From: Pseudomonas sp. URMO17WK12:I11
GTDB taxonomy: Bacteria > Pseudomonadota > Gammaproteobacteria > Pseudomonadales > Pseudomonadaceae
Length of the DNA stretch: 64,000 bases
Reading direction: 5' to 3'
Assembly (NCBI RefSeq): GCF_007677725.1
Contig: NZ_VEDF01000004.1
Coordinates: 372,001 to 436,000 of the forward strand
Part shown: piece after piece, positions 61,845 through 64,000 of the stretch
How the letters are laid out: the number at the start of each line of letters is the position of its first letter
Numbering within the stretch: position 1 is the stretch's first letter
Notes under the pieces: model-generated
Databases searched by the model: none
Told to the model about the DNA's origin: nothing
What the model saw: the letters and a program-made list of their open reading frames with translations, nothing else
Program-made: the position numbers and the translations under genes

Positions 61845-63310
61845 CGTGAGTCCCGTTCCTTGTTCAGTTCAGCCTGTACCTGCGGCGCCGCATACTGCTG
61901 AAGACGTTGAAACACCTCCGGCTCCCAGGCGCTGGCGGTGGTTTCCTGCATCGTCCTGGTAACACCTGCGCACAAATCCCGGGCCAACCAAGACACTCCC
62001 CGGGCGGCCAACAGGTCGGCAGCGATGACGGTGGTATGGCAGCGTTCACGGGGGGCGTGAAGCTCCGCCTGCATCCCCTGCAACCGCAGCAGAACCGGCT
62101 CGACGCCGCCCGTTTCCAGCTGGCTGACCAACTCCTCACGCAGGCTGACAAACTCATGGGCGGCCGCGCCCTGATCGGATACGCCTTGTGTGCCCTTGAG
62201 CCAAGCTAGGCATTGGTCATCGACAAACACCTTGCCATCGCTGAAACACAGCTGCAGCAGTGCCGGCATGCGCGACACGAACCGCGCGGTCGCGGCGCGA
62301 ATGGCTTGCGCCACTTCACTCATGGCCAGTTGCGTGGCAGCGGTCGCAGCCAGGAAGCTGCCGCGTATCCAGTAGGGGCAAGCCGTCACGCTCTTTTCGA
62401 TTCGCAGCAGCAATGCCGCGTCAACCGCAGTCCTCGCAAGGGCCTCTTCGTAATCGCCGGCGATATCCTGTGGCACCGCCATCAGCTCTGTGCGGTTGCC
62501 TTGCTTGGTTGGCGGCGGCGACTGGATATGGGCCCACAAGCCAAACCGCCGCAGCTGGTAGCCCGTCGGGTCGTACAGGTCTTGCTGGTTGATCTGCTCG
62601 GCCATGCTCAGCAGGGCCCTGCGTGATTCACGCTCGTTGCCCAACGACACGCGAGGCACGGGTGTAGCGATGACTTCGGCCAGCGGTGCAGGCCTGATGC
62701 TCACCGATGAGGTATCGACTGAGGCTGAGGCGGTAGAGGACTCGCCTACACCGTTGGCAAGTTCTGTGTGTTTGCCAAGCAGGTGCTCAAGTTCGCTAAG
62801 AAGCGCTTCATCCAATTGCGCAGCCCGTTGCAACCGTTGCAACGCGTCTTGGGCAGCCGCCGCGTGGGCCGGGCTGTACGTAAAGCGATCCAGCCGTGGC
62901 AGCGCTTCGATCAAACGATTGAGCATCAGGGCGACCAGCTTGCGCTTGCCCAGAAACCCTTTTGGGCCAGGTTTCGGGTGAGAGCTTTCCCAGTAGTGTT
63001 CGACCAGACCGGCCAGCAGTGCCAAGCTAAAGCCCCAGCGCTCCCAGCATCGGCTGCGCAGCCAGGCGACATTCAGGTGAGCGGCGATGCGCAGGTGCTT
63101 GCATTGCTGGCTCAGGTACTGGCGGGACGCTTCCTCGATGTAGGCCCAGTCGATGGAAGACGCCTGCAGTCCGCCCAGCTTGACCATTTCCTGGTCAATG
63201 GCCTGGTAGGTTTCGTCCTCCACATCGAACAGGCCGGCCGGTGACTGCGCGTCGATGGGAGCTAGCAGCCGAGCCATTTCCTGCACGTTGATTTCCGCTA
63301 CCAGCGACAT
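61841..63310 (-). CDS. tssA: Type VI secretion protein TssA (ImpA N-terminal, VasJ type)
   Basis: The 489-residue protein starts with the ImpA_N region: LLAPIDAQSPAGLFDVEDET, then CKHLRIAAHLNVAWLRSRCW and HPKPGPKGFLGKRKLVALML. The C-terminal VasJ-type part (TACPYWIRGSFLAATAATQL) follows a variable, Ser/Thr-rich linker. TssA proteins guide baseplate and sheath assembly. The gene lies between VasI/TagO and tssM, as in the vasI-vasJ-vasK order, and overlaps both. Confidence 0.92.
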   Translation of the reverse strand: MSLVAEINVQEMARLLAPIDAQSPAGLFDVEDETYQAIDQEMVKLGGLQASSIDWAYIEEASRQYLSQQCKHLRIAAHLNVAWLRSRCWERWGFSLALLAGLVEHYWESSHPKPGPKGFLGKRKLVALMLNRLIEALPRLDRFTYSPAHAAAAQDALQRLQRAAQLDEALLSELEHLLGKHTELANGVGESSTASASVDTSSVSIRPAPLAEVIATPVPRVSLGNERESRRALLSMAEQINQQDLYDPTGYQLRRFGLWAHIQSPPPTKQGNRTELMAVPQDIAGDYEEALARTAVDAALLLRIEKSVTACPYWIRGSFLAATAATQLAMSEVAQAIRAATARFVSRMPALLQLCFSDGKVFVDDQCLAWLKGTQGVSDQGAAAHEFVSLREELVSQLETGGVEPVLLRLQGMQAELHAPRERCHTTVIAADLLAARGVSWLARDLCAGVTRTMQETTASAWEPEVFQRLQQYAAPQVQAELNKERDSR

Positions 63311-63930
63311 GTTTTGCGCGCCTCGTCGATGAGCGGGTCCAGGCCTTGAGCATCGAAGATCAACCCATCGACTGTCGGGTTATCACTCTCGACTTGAATG
63401 CGATGAGCCCCGATCAGTTGCTTGATCTGCTCGATGCCCGGCAAGCCTCTACCGGCGTCGAGCACCTGGCCGTTCTCCGTCACCTGCCAGAGTGTCGGCA
63501 CTGTAGCGCCACGCTTGCCCTGCAAGCGGACCGTCACGCGTCCGGCATCGATGGGCCGTGCCGTGACAAGTTGCAACCTGGAGATGTTCTGCACACAGCT
63601 GATCACCAGGTAGGGATGGGGGGCGACCGAAGCAATCGCAGGTGCGGCGATCATGAGCCCGTGCTCTTCAGACCTTAGGCGAAACGTGAGGTCATCCGGC
63701 GCCCGCTCCGCCTCTTGGGCCATCACGCGGCGCAAGGTAGGCGAGTCTTGCTCCGGTGCAGACCATTGCACAGGCACACGGTGCGCAGGTGTTCCAGCGA
63801 AACTATCGAAACAGGCCAGGCGCTCAAGGTTGGACACGATCCGTGGACAATCCTGATCGGAATACGCGGTTATCGGCAAACAACCAAGCGACAGCGAAAG
63901 AATTGCGCCATAAGCATTTTTACCAATCAT
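63298..63930 (-). CDS. tagO: Type VI secretion-associated protein VasI/TagO family
   Basis: The 210-residue protein has a signal peptide (MIGKNAYGAILSLSLGCLPI, then TAYS) and an early Cys-containing segment CPRIVSNLERLACFDSF typical for the family. HPYLVISCVQNISRLQL is in the mid part. It is periplasmic and accompanies TssA in many T6SS loci; its exact role is not settled. The ATG at 63930 is chosen, but a TTG at 63939 has the better-spaced GAGAGGG. It overlaps tssA by 13 bp. Confidence 0.82.
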   Translation of the reverse strand: MIGKNAYGAILSLSLGCLPITAYSDQDCPRIVSNLERLACFDSFAGTPAHRVPVQWSAPEQDSPTLRRVMAQEAERAPDDLTFRLRSEEHGLMIAAPAIASVAPHPYLVISCVQNISRLQLVTARPIDAGRVTVRLQGKRGATVPTLWQVTENGQVLDAGRGLPGIEQIKQLIGAHRIQVESDNPTVDGLIFDAQGLDPLIDEARKTCRW

Positions 63931-63964
63931 CGCAAGCAAATTCCCTCTCGATAGTGCATATGCC

Positions 63965-64000
63965 CTATTCCATCAGCGGGTATAAAACCCACCGCCAGAC
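63965..64000 (-). CDS. Possible C-terminal end of an upstream T6SS gene
   Basis: A frame entering from the right edge reads VWRWVLYPLME and stops at 63965, 35 bp before the VasI/TagO start. In the vas order this would be another T6SS gene. Eleven residues are too few for a family call. Confidence 0.3.
   Translation of the reverse strand, partial: VWRWVLYPLME

Overview
The window reads as a chromosome segment of a Pseudomonas of the putida group. The right-hand 39 kb carries a gene order I know from P. putida-type chromosomes: yccA-like gene, xanthine permease, tusDCBE, ybiB, GST, cysG-serS-crcB-rarA-lolA-ftsK, aat-bpt-infA, clpA-clpS, cspD, icd/idh, nudix-mnmA-hflD-purB, L16 hydroxylase, GNAT, topB. 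It has matching GC-rich codon use. The left-hand 24.5 kb is accessory DNA with lower and uneven GC, remnants and frameshifts.

Region 1 (1-12.1 kb) is a catabolic cluster. A leftward operon encodes an Asp/Glu (hydantoin-type) racemase, SDR, acyl-CoA dehydrogenase, polysaccharide-deacetylase/allantoinase-type hydrolase, MaoC hydratase and the start of an acyl-CoA ligase. Facing it are a Rid-family protein and a phytoene-desaturase-like FAD oxidoreductase, then a hotdog thioesterase with a TetR regulator. An orphan amino-acid-type binding protein, a second TetR and a citrate synthase/citryl-CoA lyase follow. A shared 16-bp motif in front of four units suggests one TetR regulon. I infer a CoA-dependent route for an N-containing, probably cyclic, substrate; the substrate is unknown.

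Region 2 (12.1-24.8 kb) is a mosaic island. It holds an IS66 remnant, a decayed two-component pair (both genes frameshifted), an overlapping two-gene unit of an NdpA-like nucleoid-associated protein and a membrane protein with a TonB-like Pro-rich tail, and three overlapping or adjacent genes matching a gamma-mobile-trio (gmtY-gmtZ-gmtX: two tyrosine recombinases plus a coiled-coil partner). It ends inside a host tRNA-Ser(UGA) gene. The host gene keeps its sigma70 promoter and first 68 nt but is cut in the T-loop; just downstream, in the same transcription unit, lies a complete but different tRNA-Ser(UGA), followed by a terminator. The island seems to break an important tRNA and supply a substitute.

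Region 3 (24.8-55.2 kb) is housekeeping: sulfur relay for tRNA thiolation (tusDCBE with mnmA further on), siroheme, seryl-tRNA synthetase, chromosome segregation (ftsK), and an N-degron locus (aat, bpt, clpA, clpS) around infA. Two unrelated isocitrate dehydrogenases (icd, idh) are divergent.

Region 4 (55.2-64 kb) is strain-variable: a GT25 glycosyltransferase and a Wzx-like flippase face a small LuxR-type autoinducer-domain protein without a DNA-binding domain, with a near-perfect lux-box-like palindrome exactly between them. The window closes in a leftward type VI secretion cluster (VasI/TagO, TssA, TssM), in which tssM carries a frameshift.
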